A stretch of DNA of 64,000 nt, from NCBI GenBank assembly GCA_015680685.1, contig MNCI01001451.1:1199087-1263086 (forward strand), in the 5' to 3' direction. A program made the position numbers and the translations under genes. The first letter of the stretch is position 1, and the number at the start of each line of letters is the position of its first letter. The notes beneath the pieces were generated by a model, which did not search any database, was not told where the DNA came from, and worked only from the letters and a program-made list of their open reading frames with translations. This DNA comes from Gnetum montanum. Taxonomy: Eukaryota; Streptophyta; Gnetopsida; Gnetales; Gnetaceae. This document shows positions 11,689 through 23,900 of this stretch, in pieces.

Positions 11689-13548
11689 TGACTACGCTCT
11701 CCACTATGAAGAGCTGACTACACTCTCCACTACGAAGAGCCAAGTACACTCTTCATAATAGAGAGCTAACTATGTTGGAGATGACTACACTCCAGCTAAA
11801 GATAATAGAAACTTAGCAAAATAATGGATACAAGTGTATTTTAGGGTTGTTACATGGTGTCCTAGGGGGACTGACTATGGGGTACAATCTATACTGATGG
11901 ATTAGTGGACAACTACAATGTAGAATGCTCAAAAAAAACCTCATCGGAACTTGAAAAAATATTTGGACCTCCTTCTAACACCAAAAACTATTATGACCAA
12001 AAACATTAGCAGCTGGAACATCGAAGGATCCAAACGTGCATAGTTTTAACCCCAAGTCCATGTGAGGGCCTATTGGAGGCCAAGATAGGGTGCCCTAAAC
12101 GATCTTGTTGATTGAATAGGGACATATCATATGCAACTAGGGTGAAATGTGGTTAGCTACGATGCTAAGTGTTTGAGTGATGTCAATGGTATTAATGATG
12201 TCAGTGGATGTGCGTGTAGTTAAGAGTTTTACTAGAAGTGAAGGTGTCAACGTGCGAGGACCATAGCCCAAGGGCAACTATGTGTTGAAATAGTATAAAA
12301 TGCAAGTAAAATGCTAAAAATGTAAAGAAATGAAGAGAGAGAGAACAAAACATCATCCCAAATGGAGTTGAGCATAGTTAACTCTAGAAGGGGTGAGAAG
12401 GTACATAGTGTATAATAGGCATAGTGGACAACATAATCACAATCTCATGAGTGTTTGGTCATGAAGAATGATTTTCCATGGTGATGTCTATGCCTGCTAT
12501 GTTGGTTGTTGCAGTGTGTAGTGGGTTGTAATGTTCAGGTAAACTATGATGAGCTATGGTGGTTTGTAGCTTTTCCTCTCTCTATTTTGTTGGAATTCCT
12601 TTGGTTTTCCAATGCTTTGATTTTCTATACCCATATTTTCCAACCAACTCAAATTTTTACCAACCCCAAAAATGTTGAGGGTTGGGGTATTTATAGGTCT
12701 AGGTTTAGTGTGAAATTTGGGGTGACTACCACATGGTAGAGGGGATGGTTGGAGCTACACTATCATCTAGCTATGCTCTCTACTAAGGTTGATGGTGTTG
12801 TGCTCTGTCAGACTTTGTGAGACTTGTGAGACTATAAATACATTGTCATGTGCATGTATATGTGTTGAGAGGATTGCAATGTACTTGAAAAATGCAATTT
12901 TGGAGACTACACTCTTAGACTATGCTCTCCACTATCTTGTGTGGGGCTGACCATAGTTACAATTTTGGGGATAAAAGGGGATACAAAAAAGATGCATGTT
13001 ACTAACTATGCTTACTAGAGGTGAGTTGGAGCTGAGTTAAGTGCTAAGGCTATGTTGTGGAGGCCTTTGGAGGCTATTCTAGTTGACTATGCTTAACTAT
13101 GCTTTAGCCTGGCGGAGAGCGTAGCCCCACACTTAAAAATGCTTTGGAAAAATTAGCTATGTGCTAACTATGCTCATCACTGGAAGCTAACTATGCTCCT
13201 GATTGGGGGTGGGAGGGGTGGGGGGAGTGTAGTCTGAGCACTTGTCAAAACTTGTGAAAACTAGTTTCTAGTTGACGATGCTTGACTACGCTTTGGGCTA
13301 GTGAAGAGCATAGTCTCAAAACTTAAAATCTACACTCTCCATGAGAGGCTAATTATGCTATAGGGTAGTAGAGAGTGTAGCCATAGCACGTAGAAAAAAT
13401 TTGTAGCTTCTCTCTTTGTGTTGACACTTAGAAAATTTTGAAAAACTAGCCTTTGTATTTACTATGGTATCTATTGGGTTCAAGCGTAGTCTCAACACTA
13501 AAAAAAATTGCAATTTAGATGCTATAGTCTAAATGTTTTGGTGTTTCA
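11689..13548 (-). mobile_element. 5' LTR of Tat-lineage element A
   Basis: On the minus strand it starts TGAAACACCA at 13548, as the B LTRs do (TGAAACAACA / TGAAACACCA), and ends GTAGTCA at 11689 beside the primer-binding site, about 1.86 kb. It is packed with variants of GACTACGCTCTCCACT, both near the internal end (11690-11790) and in U3 (12765-13510). No coding potential is seen. The partner 3' LTR lies beyond the left edge. Confidence 0.8.
12689..12696 (-). promoter_or_regulatory. TATA box of the element A LTR
   Basis: The minus strand reads CCTATAAATACCCC here, the same context as the B LTR TATA box (CCCTATAAATACCC). The motif-rich U3 lies upstream of it. It is the probable start region for the genomic RNA of A. 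Confidence 0.6.
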
Positions 13549-14563
13549 ATTCTATCATATTGCTAAGGTTGTATTATATCCTTGTAGATCTAATGAAAAA
13601 TGGGAGTAAGATTAAAATAAGTGTTATCTTAAAAAGGGTTGACACAAATAAAAATAAAAAGTGCACAAAATAAATTTTTGGGGATCCCACTAGAAAGACA
13701 TGTTATCCATACCGAAAGATAGGCAAATTCTGAGATATCTAAAGAGAAAATCATAAGTTCCATGAATAAAAATCCTCCCTTGAACAATACTCTAAGTGAC
13801 AATACTCCTTGCAACATTAATAGTCTCATAGTTGTAATTCCAAGAGATGAAATGTTCTAAGTAACCTTAAAACCTTCTAAACCTTCAAAAGAATTAATTT
13901 TTTCCATTAGACCCTTCTAAAAATTGAATTTTCATCGACTTTGATATCAGGTCTGCACTAATATTGGATCCCCAATGTTGAGTCCCTAATATTAGATCCC
14001 TAAAATCTATATATACCATGAGGACTTGGTCCATTTTTCATCATTTTTCATTTGCAATAAGGGAGATTTTTTGAATTTTATTTTCCAATCTAAGATCTAA
14101 TATCCTAGCTTTCCCAAGTCATAACTTGATCAATATCGCTCCGGTTTTCATGATTTTTGAACCTATTTGATCTCGAACTACTTAACTTACTCATGGGGGG
14201 AGGGGGAGGAATGCTAGTGAGAAAAATATGAGTTGATTTTTCAAAAATTTCTAACACCCAAAAGATACTTTAAGGGTAAGTGTGATGTAAGAGATTGTAT
14301 TTCAAAGAATAATCAAACATACTAAAGCTAAAACACTCAATTAATGATCTTAAGGACCAATAACCATCATACATGGGGAAAAAATGAGTAATTGTAAAGG
14401 GTTATCAAGAGATCAACACCTATGAGATAAGTTTTTGAAAATTTTTCTAACTTTGCAATCTTAGTAAGTAAAAACTTAATGAAACTAAGGGTATGAGTAA
14501 GGTATGAAAGTGTTAAGAATACATGGAAAAATTGTAGTAATTCTAATTTCTTAATGATTGTAG
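13549..14563 (+). other. Leader region upstream of the downstream ORF of Athila-type element C
   Basis: Non-coding. The 22 bases around 13690 (ACTAGAAAGACATGTTATCC) recur in the D leader at 49208, which identifies the segment. At 13950-14010 it carries repeats of AATATTGGATCC-like and TAATATTAGATCCC blocks resembling the C LTR (36270-36370), followed by TATATATA near 14012. A splice-acceptor-like TTAATGATTGTAG sits directly before the ATG at 14564. The left end is the junction with the element A LTR, so A inserted into C here. Confidence 0.6.
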
Positions 14564-14949
14564 ATGGTCCCAAGAAGAGGAGGAGCACAAGGAGGACCTT
14601 CACAAGGAACAGGTAAGAGACCAAGAGGCCAAGGTAGAGGTGGAAATGAAGGCAAGGAACTAGAACACAAGGAGCAAGAAGCATAATTATTTAGCATTCA
14701 TCAAGACACTCTTGTTACAAGATAACTGGCCCAAGGAGAGGTAGGAGAACCACAAGTTGAAGGACAATGCCTTACATTGTTATAGAATTGCCTCCAAGAA
14801 ATTTAAGAAAGATCTATCTTGACCACAGTGATCATGGACATGAGCTTTGGTCCATTTATGGAATTTGTTTCTAAAGTGTTATGAATGCAATTCCAAGCAT
14901 TACCACTATGGCCTATTCAGTCAAATAATGGTGAATGGTACCTTGAAGA
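14564..14949 (+). pseudogene. Start of the downstream (env-position) ORF of element C
   Basis: It begins MVPRRGGAQGGPSQG, a Gly/Arg/Pro-rich N-terminus like that of D (MAPRPKKPQEKG at 50410), right after a consensus-like acceptor. It later reads DMSFGPFMEFVSKVL and NNGEWYLED before element B interrupts at 14950. The rest continues at 33659. Athila elements have an extra ORF between integrase and the 3' LTR, often called env-like without proof of function. Stops are present. Confidence 0.6.
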
Positions 14950-16606
14950 TGAAACAACACTAATTTTGGCCTAGCACTTTGAAATGGAAAAGAATCAAGC
15001 CATTTCAAAGTTTTGGAGATAAAATTTGGCTAAGGCATGGCATTCACATTGACTTGGGAACAAACGTTGGATGCTAAATGCTGAAAATTCATGCTGGATG
15101 CTGACAATTCATGTTGGATGCTGTGGTCATGCTTCAGTGTGACCTCTAGCATGACCAACTTTCACAACTCCAAATTGCCTTCAAATCGACTCATAATGAC
15201 TTGATTTCGATTGTCCAGGTCATCCTTGGGCATCCTCAGTCTCAGCATTGACAACCTCTACCTTTAGCCTCTAGAATCTCTAGATTTTAAGTCAAAAATT
15301 GCAAGTTTTAATAGGTGACGTTGCAGGTCACGCTGTGGTCATGCTACAACATGAGTGTAGCATGACCTGATAAGGATGGCTCAAAAACAACACACATCAA
15401 CCTTAGTTTTCAACCTCAAGATCACACAGGCAGGTAGGCAGCAATCACACTTAAAAAATCTAGGCTTCAAAATTAAAAAAATGGTGTCAAAAAGTGTCTT
15501 TTATCTTACTCACACTGAAGGTCACGCTCAGCATGATTAGAATGTGAGTGCAGCGTATGCACGCTGAGCCACACATGCTAATACGCTAGGATGCAGGCAC
15601 TCACATTGGAGGTCATGCTGAGCATGAGTGCAGCATGAACATGATAAAACTTACGTTGAAAATCAACTTGACTCATGTTGAAGGCACATCAACTAACATT
15701 GAAAGCCTTGGTTAAATAGAGATGCCTCGAATAGCTGCAACTCGAATTTCTCTTGGTGTACATTTCATTGTAAATCTTCACTTGTGGGCTTGTCAGGCCC
15801 TCACAATCTAAATTGTATGTACTCCCGTGGGTTTGAGTAACCCACGAGTTGTAAAATGTAATGTATCTGGTGAAGAACGTACCTTGCCAACACACATCCA
15901 ACTCTTGCCAACATACATCCAACTCATGCACAACTGTCAATTGGACATGTATCACTTGATCCATTTTCTGTTAAATCCCAACCGTTGATTCCATTTTGGA
16001 ATTTTGCACCCGAGCCCAACCCAGCCCTATAAATACCCTGTCAATTCACATGAATAGGGGTTGGCAATTGGAGACATTGGTAATTTTGAGAACATACAAA
16101 AAACCAACAATCCTTGGGCGCTCGGCACACTTAACTCCTGGCATCCAAGTACTTCTCACATACATCACATTACATCATCACCTCATGTCACATCATCCTA
16201 GGGCTAGGTGTTTGACCTACCATCCACACGTGTAGCTATCCTTTAATCAATGCACATTTTTTAAGAAATACGGTTCAGTTCGTTTTGCCAGCCAACCATT
16301 ATTTCCATTTACTCTGTTTTATATTTAGTTTACATTTTTTTTGCAATACAATACATATATTTTTGTTTACATTTTATGTTCACTATTCACGTTTTAAGAC
16401 ATCAGTTACAATAATCCCAACGCAAGCCATAGTTTACACTCAGGGAAGTCCTTGGTTGATTTGCATGCAGACCATCCAAGGCACTCTACCTTTGTTTACT
16501 TTTCTAGCTTACCCTTGGGTGAAGGTAGGGTTAGCTGTGTCTAACCGATGATCTTTCAGTGTTTTTTTTCCCTTCCAACATGACACCGATGATTTAGGTC
16601 AGTATA
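14950..16606 (+). mobile_element. 5' LTR of Tat-lineage element B
   Basis: It starts TGAAACAACACTAATTTTGG and aligns throughout with 31968-33658, its 3' partner. U3 (about 15060-15660) is rich in variants of GTCACGCTG/AGCGTGAC in both orientations, many with CG changed to TG or CA. The end is either GGTCA at 16601 or a few bases later. No good tRNA primer-binding site follows, so it has decayed. The many differences between the two LTRs indicate an old insertion. The flanks GAAGA (14945-14949) and CAAGA (33657-33661) or GTACA are only an imperfect target duplication. Confidence 0.85.
16028..16035 (+). promoter_or_regulatory. TATA box of the element B 5' LTR
   Basis: CCCTATAAATACCC, conserved at 33094-33101 in the 3' LTR and in the A LTR. 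It follows the motif-rich U3 and is the probable promoter core of B. Confidence 0.65.
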
Positions 16607-17045
16607 GTAAATTAAAGCTAGAAGGAGGGCATACTTTCTTGTTGTTTGTTTAAATGTCGATCATGCTACTGTCAAAACTTTTTCATCTTGTCCTTGTGAG
16701 TCTCCCTATCATAGTTGGTCATGTTGAGCTTGCTCCCAGCTGGTCATGCTAAGCTTGCTCCCAATTGGTCATGCTAAGCTTACTTTCCATTGGTCATGCT
16801 GAACTTGCTCCCCGTTGGTCATGTTGTGGTTTGATTGCATTGGTCACACTGCAGTTGCTTGCAGGTCAACTCATCTAGCCCAAATTAATCACGTTCATTA
16901 TGGAATCTTTCTAGACCAACCCAGAAATGCTACCGATCTTAGACTTTGGGGTTGAAACCTCGAACCTTGTGATTGCCACAGAATCCATAATTGTTATTGA
17001 ATAGGTATATCCCCAAGGCCCTACATGCTAGTCACTCAGGCTATA

Positions 17046-18853
17046 GGGAAAATGCCCTACTTATGTGACTCTTACACCCAAAGAGTATAACTTCATCTAT
17101 GTCAAAATCCAAGCCAACCTACCTATCGACTGTATAGAGAGGGAAGCGAAGTGAGAATATGAATTTATCCACAAAGGAGGACATGAGTTCATCCCTTCAA
17201 CATTTGACATAATCCCACTATTTAAAAACCATCATAAACTCATATCCCATCTTTTCATGGCTAGAAGTCAAGCCTTATAGATACCACTAATAGAGCCTCA
17301 AGATGAGGAAGATGATTTTGCAGCCCAATTTGAACATGGAGATTCCTACCACACCATCATTCCCCATGCCTATAAAAATCCATTATTCCACCCTTTTTTG
17401 GAAGAAACTGTGCTTCCCCCTTCATCTGTAAACACTTGAGCACCTATTTCCCAACAAGAGGTACTTGCTTCCATTCCTATCTTCTCTCTGCTCAATAAAG
17501 TTCACTCTAATGCATCTACTTCCATTGTACCCCCACAAGTACAATCCCAACAACTTCCTCCCCAAAATAATGCAGGGTCAATCTTTTGACCCCAGGTAAT
17601 TGGGATGCCATCAGTCATACCAAATTTCACACCCATCCATTACATACCTCAGGTGCAAATCCACAGAGCACCATTGATTACCCCAACCCAACACGTTCAG
17701 GGTGTTACTTCACAACCTTTAGCTAGGCAGTAGGCTCCACCAACTATAGTCTTAGTCCCAAATACTATCCCACTGCAACAAACATTAGCCCAAAAACCTC
17801 TCTTTCCACAAAAAATGCAATAGCTGAATCATTATTGACCACAATCCGCTCAATTCATTGGTCTTCCTACCACCCAAGAATGGGCAGATATACAAAAAAT
17901 GATGCACTCATTGGAAAAAGAGTTAAAAATCCTTAAAACTATGAACAATGAGGAAGTCAAGGTACTAGATTTCTATCAAGATAACCCAATTGACCCCTCA
18001 GTTCCACCCTTAACCTTGCGAAATGGAGTCTCGTTACCCCAACTGACCAAGTACAATGGAGAGGGAGAGCCAAATGCCCACCTAGTGACATTTTGAACTG
18101 AAAGTATTTTGCTTCAGCCATGGCCCCATGTAATTCTATGTGTGTTTGCTATGTCCTTAATCAAAAAAGCCTTAGAATAGTACTGAGCTTTACCCCGTAG
18201 CTCCATATCTTCTCTAGAGGATTTTTTGCACCAGTTTTTCACTCGTTTTAAATACAATCTGAAACTTGAAGCCATGTTAGATAGCTTGATCCAAATTAAA
18301 CAAGCACCACTTAAGCTAGCACAGAAATTTATCCAAAGGTGGAGTGCAGCCTTGAATGAGCTTCATGAGCCTATTCCTGAAANNNNNNNNNNNNNNNNNN
18401 NNNNNNNNNNNNNNNNNNNNNNNNNNNNNNNNNCCCACTCAATACACACCATTTCCCATGAAGCCTTCACAATTTCTTGATCAACTTCTAAAGGCTGGGC
18501 TAATTCAACACAAACAAATGTCTCTTGCAACCTCTCAAAGACACGATTGATTTTGAAAATTGGTGAAAAATCCAGCCTTAGCAACAGCCAACGAACCCCC
18601 CATTCCAAAAGGCTTTAGGTTGGATAGGTTTTGTGAATATCACCAACATTGTGATGATGGGACTAATTATTGCTTTACGTTGAAACAGGATATACAACTC
18701 ATGATTGATAGGGGAGAAGTAGTATTCGACGAGGCAAACATAGTAAGACCCCAAAACCAATCCATGGGTGTCTACAAGGATCCTTTCAATATCAATGATG
18801 CACCATATGTGATTAATACTATCCATGTGGAAGATAGACAGGATGCTTCTTGA
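17046..18853 (+). pseudogene. gag, Tat-type (element B)
   Basis: Blocks shared with A in order: TLTPKEYNFIYVKIQANL (about 17080), FIHKGGHEFIPSTFDI (about 17170), a Pro/Gln-rich linker (17400-17830), FYQDNPIDPSVPPLTL and KYNGEGEPNAHLVTF (about 17970-18096), FTRFKYNLKLEAMLDSL (about 18240), then a run of N, YTPFPMKP, and RFCEYHQHCDDGTNYC (about 18630), a zinc-binding block with its central Gly-His lost. It ends near INTIHVED. No clear start codon is seen. Stops interrupt it. Gag would assemble the particle. Confidence 0.75.
18383..18433. other. Assembly gap, 51 N
   Basis: It interrupts gag of B between ELHEPIPE and YTPFPMKP. In element A the same interval holds roughly 120-130 residues, so either the gap is longer than 51 bases or B has a deletion here. 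Confidence 0.95.
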
Positions 18854-20222
18854 AAACCTTTTGTGATTCGTAGGCCTTCAGAAAACACACCTATCCTAGC
18901 ACATCCTCAAACCCGTTTCATCATGCGCACATCTGCCACACCATTGAAACTATTCATCATCTGTATATCTCCTTCTATTGTAGCCACAACCATACCACCT
19001 GAAAATTGACCCACTCCCTTTGTGATCCAGGTGCCAAAACACCCTAATACACAACACACCTCCTTTCCCCTATGACATCTATGAGAATGTCTTGTTGATA
19101 GACTAACAAGAGAATGTTTAGAAAAGGAAAACCATCAATGCAAATTGGGACCACCAAAGCCAACACTGCTAAATGTTGTTCCCATGGGTCCACCCATTAA
19201 TGAGCCTAGTACAAGTCATCAAAATGAGGATAATGTTACGAGTCATGTCTTGAACCCAACATCTTCAATAAAAACCCCTCCACAAAAAATACGAATGCTA
19301 GGTCAAATGGACCAAATCTCTATAGACAAGAGTGCCCCAAATGGTAAATACCTAGGGAACGCGTTGACCCAGGTCACACAAGATTTGAAACAAAAGAATG
19401 CTTCTTTAAGCCTGTAGGATCTAGTAATGACTTCACCAGTACATCAAGAAGCTCTTATGTGTATGTTAACTTCGGTCCCTATTAGTGAGGACCTTCCTCC
19501 AAATGAACAATAGATTCATGCAGTATTGTCTACACAATCTCAGGAATCAAAGACTACATCCCTAGATTTTCACTCTAAGGACATTAAGCTAGATGAGAAA
19601 ATAGGAGAAGTTACTACAACCCCTATATTCATAACGATATAGGTTAATCATTTCAAGATACGTAGGGTGCATGTCAACAACAATGTTGCAACCAATGTAA
19701 TACCTTTTTCCGTCATAAAAAAACTAGGACTTACCGAAAAAATACAGCCCACGACAACTTCTTTCCTAAAATCCTTCAATCATTCCCATGTTGGAGTGAG
19801 AGGTATGGTTACCTTGGATTTCATAGCCGAAGACCAATTCCCCACATTAGTTGAATTCATAGTAGTCGAAAAAATGCCAGAATTTAATTTGATCCAAGGA
19901 CGTCCCTGGCTCACTCAACTTAAAGCTGTATCCTTTGTAATCCATCAGGAGATCCACCTAACTTACAAGGGTAGTGAGATCATCATATATGGGGATGCAA
20001 TAGTATCACCTACTTCCTCACACCCTAGAGTAGACTAAGAGTCAAAAATTGAGTTCGTTGAGCTTAAGCAAGGAACCATAAATGTACTTCAAAACATAAA
20101 TCCAACATTAACTCTCAATCCTTCTGAAACTAAAGAAACACTAGACAATACAAACATAGGTGCCATCCCTACTGATGTCTCTGGGTCAGAATTACCCTTT
20201 GATATCACCAATGAAGGGGAAG
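18854..20222 (+). pseudogene. Gag-protease linker and retropepsin-like protease (element B)
   Basis: A low-complexity linker (MGPPKPTLLNVVPMGPP, PLTQEAL-like and STQSQESKTTSLDF blocks) leads into the protease at about 19640-20036: RVHVNNNVATNVIPFSVI, KPTTTSFLKSF-like, IVVEKMPEFNLIQGRPWL. The catalytic D-G is replaced by N-N, so it is inactive. After one stop at 20036 the same frame continues to ELPFDITNEGE and reaches a strong donor, AAG|GTGAGT, at 20223. The domain would process the Gag-Pol polyprotein. Confidence 0.75.
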
Positions 20223-20289
20223 GTGAGTATAAGATCTTACCCACATGCCCAACCCCACATGTTAAACTACAAAGGATCAAAAAGAAACT

Positions 20290-20590
20290 CAATAAATAGA
20301 ATTAAACTATGAAATGTATGAAATGACATTAAACTACAAAATTTTCGAAATGATGTTAAACTACCAATCGTCCAGTATGACATTAAACTACCAACAAACG
20401 TTTGCAATGACATTAAACTAGCCATGGTCAAAAATGGTCGGTTCCATTTAAAACTTTCTAAAAATGTTACTACCTCGGCCCACCATGACATGAAACTAGT
20501 AATCCTCTCTTTTTTTAACAACATATGCAATAGTCCATCATGACTTTAAACTAATGTACCTAGCCTGAAATGGCTTTAAACTAGAGCCAA
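20290..20590. repeat. TTAAACTA-core array, protease side (element B)
   Basis: About eight irregular copies of ATGACATTAAACTAC, spaced roughly 25-50 bases apart (20305-20325 GAAATGACATTAAACTAC, then 20350, 20380, 20408, 20490, 20540, 20570). The copies drift at the right end to ATGGCTTTAAACTAG. It lies between protease and the 3' end of the antisense gene, as in A (7020-7610). Confidence 0.8.
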
Positions 20591-20928
20591 CAAGTTACAG
20601 ATTCATGAACTCCCATCATTTCACATTGAATTTTTGTTTACAAGTTACAAATTACGATTTAGATTCATGCATGGTCATTGCCTTCTTTTTTGAATATTTA
20701 ATTGCATGCATATGTTCACAATATACTTGAGAAAATAAAGAAAAACAACGAAAAACATGAAAAGTAACAAATATATATATATACACATGGAATAGCAAAG
20801 TAACGAAAGAATGCAACTATTTTATATCACAATTAAATCCAGGTCATTACATCAGTCTTTATACATTCCATCCAAAATCCAAAAAAATCTAAAAACACTT
20901 CACGACTTAAGCCTAACTAATGCAAAGC

Positions 20929-23900
20929 TCATGAATGGGGCTGATCCCCAAGATCCTCTTCATCATCTACTCCTGCTCCACTAGGGCCAGCTCCATCATT
21001 AACATGTCCCTACAAACAAAAAATAGAAAACAAAAGAAAATAGATAAAGGTAATAAAGCAAATCATAAACACAAAAATTGAAAAAATAGTAATACTAACA
21101 ATAAAAATAATAAAAATATACAAAAATAAATGTCACAATAAAACACTTACAAGTGAGAAAGGCCCTAAGTTGGTCTGCAAACACTACAGAATGTCCTTTT
21201 GAGGCACATTTGCCCAATCCTCCTCTAAGCCAAGATCAATGCCAGCAAGTGGTGATCAAGAGAAAACACACTTGTCATAGTCTCCCTAGAGGGAGTGGTA
21301 ATTGTTCTCTCCAGAGATCCCTCCACCTTGGTGCACTTGACAAACCTATCATAAGAAGGCCGCAAACCTAACCCATCGATGAACATCTTCATCAAGTGAT
21401 GTTCAACTGATTCCTCCTTCAACCATTTCTTATACTAGTGCTTATGGTCCTTTTTGTCTTGGCCCCACTTCCATACTTTGGTAGCAAAAGATTTCCAATC
21501 CTAACATTTCCTATTCCACAAATATATCTGTGCCCTCTGTTTTGCTAAGTCCCGTGTAGCTTGCACCTTATTGTTTAAAATCATCCAATAATGTGCATAG
21601 GTGATTTCAGATGAGTGCCATGTGCTATCACCAAATAGCCTAGCAACAACAAAGTCATAATGGGACTGGAGATCCCTTTTCTCTTCTCTCTCTTTTTCTA
21701 GTATCACCGTCAGCGTATGAACCTCATCCCATAGATACTTAGTTGAATGCCTTAAAGTCCAAACTATCCTAGCATTCTGTATGATGCAACTAGAAACCGC
21801 ATTGCAGATCTTTCTTGGGACTTGCTCAATATCCCTTGGTAACTCAGGGAGAGCATCAATGTGGGTAGCTTCAGAAGGATCCCACTGGAGTTTGGCACCT
21901 ACAGGTGCACACATAAATTAGGCATGATCGAAAATAAACATAAAGAAACACAGTAAAACCAAACACTTAGCATGACATGTAATGTACACACACCTAGTTC
22001 AGGATGAGCTACCTCATTAACAATGCCCATAACAAAATCCATTTTACTAGGCATCTTGAGCCATGGCCTCAATGGGTCAGTTGATGTGGGACAAGTAGGG
22101 GAGGTTTCTTCAATTGGAACCTACAATCCTGATATCACTTCCTAGGATATAGGTGCCTCAGGAATTTTAGCATCTACCCCAAAATAGTTAAAATAATCAA
22201 GAACAACACATAAAAATAAAAAGACACAGAATATAGATTGAGCTAAAGAGGAACATACCAAAAAGACCTTCACTGTCTAGCCCAGGTGAATCGCCAAGTT
22301 GTAAAGATCTGTGAAAGAAACCATCAAGGACATCACTTTCATCACTTGAATGCCTAAGTGCATCCAAGGCCTCTGTAAGCTTTTTTCCCACGTTGCTTGT
22401 CCCCTTCTCCTCTTGTGAGGCAAGATTTTCTCCTTCGATTGCTTCCTTTTCTTTTCCTTCCTCCTTAAGTATCGGAGTCATGGCCTCTCTCTCCTTCTCC
22501 AGAATTTCCTCTGAAATAATACCAGAACCTTAAAGTTAGTATGATATAGCTCATAGGTACATCCAATAGCATATAAACCAAAAAATAAGAATAAGTAAAT
22601 ATATAACAATGAAACAAACCACTTACCCTCAACTATTAGTATAAATTGAATCTTCTTTGCCCTTGGGGGTCTCACATCTGGAGCAAATTCCTTTACATGC
22701 TCCTTCCTTTTCATCTTTGCCTTGGACTTTCCAACAATCTCACTAATTAAGCATTCATTCCTCTTAACAGATGCGCATAGCCTAGGCAGTTCCAATCCCA
22801 AGCTATCATGGGAATGATGAGAAAGGCTGGCAACACCTTGACTAGTAATCAATACAGACTCCTCAATGTCTTTTGATGGGTCCTGGGATCTAGTGGTGCT
22901 ATATAAGTGACATATACAAGGGTAGGATAGTTGCAAAAAATCTCTCAAAATGTAGTGGTTATCCTCATGAATTACTAGGAATTCAGCGAACTTACACAGG
23001 TATCCCACAAAGAAAGAAAAGGTGAAGTGGGATTTTGCATGGATGCTTGAACGTAACCTGATAATTTTCCCATGAAGGCCAGATCCTAGAAATTGTGCCC
23101 AATTTTATTGCATGCCTATCTCCAAAATCGCATGCATCACATGTGCAAACTTGATCCCAAGGTTTCTCCCTTGAGAAAGAGATTTGGGGAATGCCCATGC
23201 CCAAAAGAGAGGATACAATAAGTTCACTTCCATTGATCAGGTATCCTCTTACATGGCAAATCCCTTGGGGCCCTTAGAAAAACCTAACCACTTCTCAAGC
23301 TCCCTTATGACCTACCCATCCTTAGTTGCTTTGTCCATGGCTACCATGACACCATTCATAGGGATGCCAAAAATATTGGAAAGAAACTCAGTGGTTAGGT
23401 GGAATGATACCTTTACTCCCTGAACCTGTGTGATAAAATGAGAAGAATCACCACTGAAAGAGTCAACAATGATAACCATCTTAGAAATTGGAATGCTAGG
23501 ATTTAAGGTTATAAATAGGTCCATCAAACCAGCTTGGGTGAGATGACCAATAATCAAATCAAAAGCTCGCTTCTGTAACCACTTTTGTGATTACTCTACC
23601 TCCACATAATTTGTAAAAAGGGTAGCCTTAGTATGCCCTGTAGTAATAGTAACTTCTTCAAGGGGGATGAATGCTATAAAAGAAAAATATAGAACAAAAA
23701 TTTAGAAAATGGATATGACACACAATGATGCAACAAAAAAAGGAAAATGGAGTCTAAGGTGCAGTCACTTACCATTTGTGGCTAGTGAAGGTGAGGTGGG
23801 CAAAGGATCAATCCTTTGAGGAAGAATTGGCCCATTAGGAGACCAATCCTTATGTAACCAACTGCAAGCCTTGCAACACTCAAAGGCTCTTGAAAATTTC

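Noticed and set aside
14945-14949. Clean 5-bp target-site duplication for element B
   Set aside because: GAAGA on the left versus CAAGA or GTACA on the right, and the exact LTR end is uncertain; not strong enough to claim.
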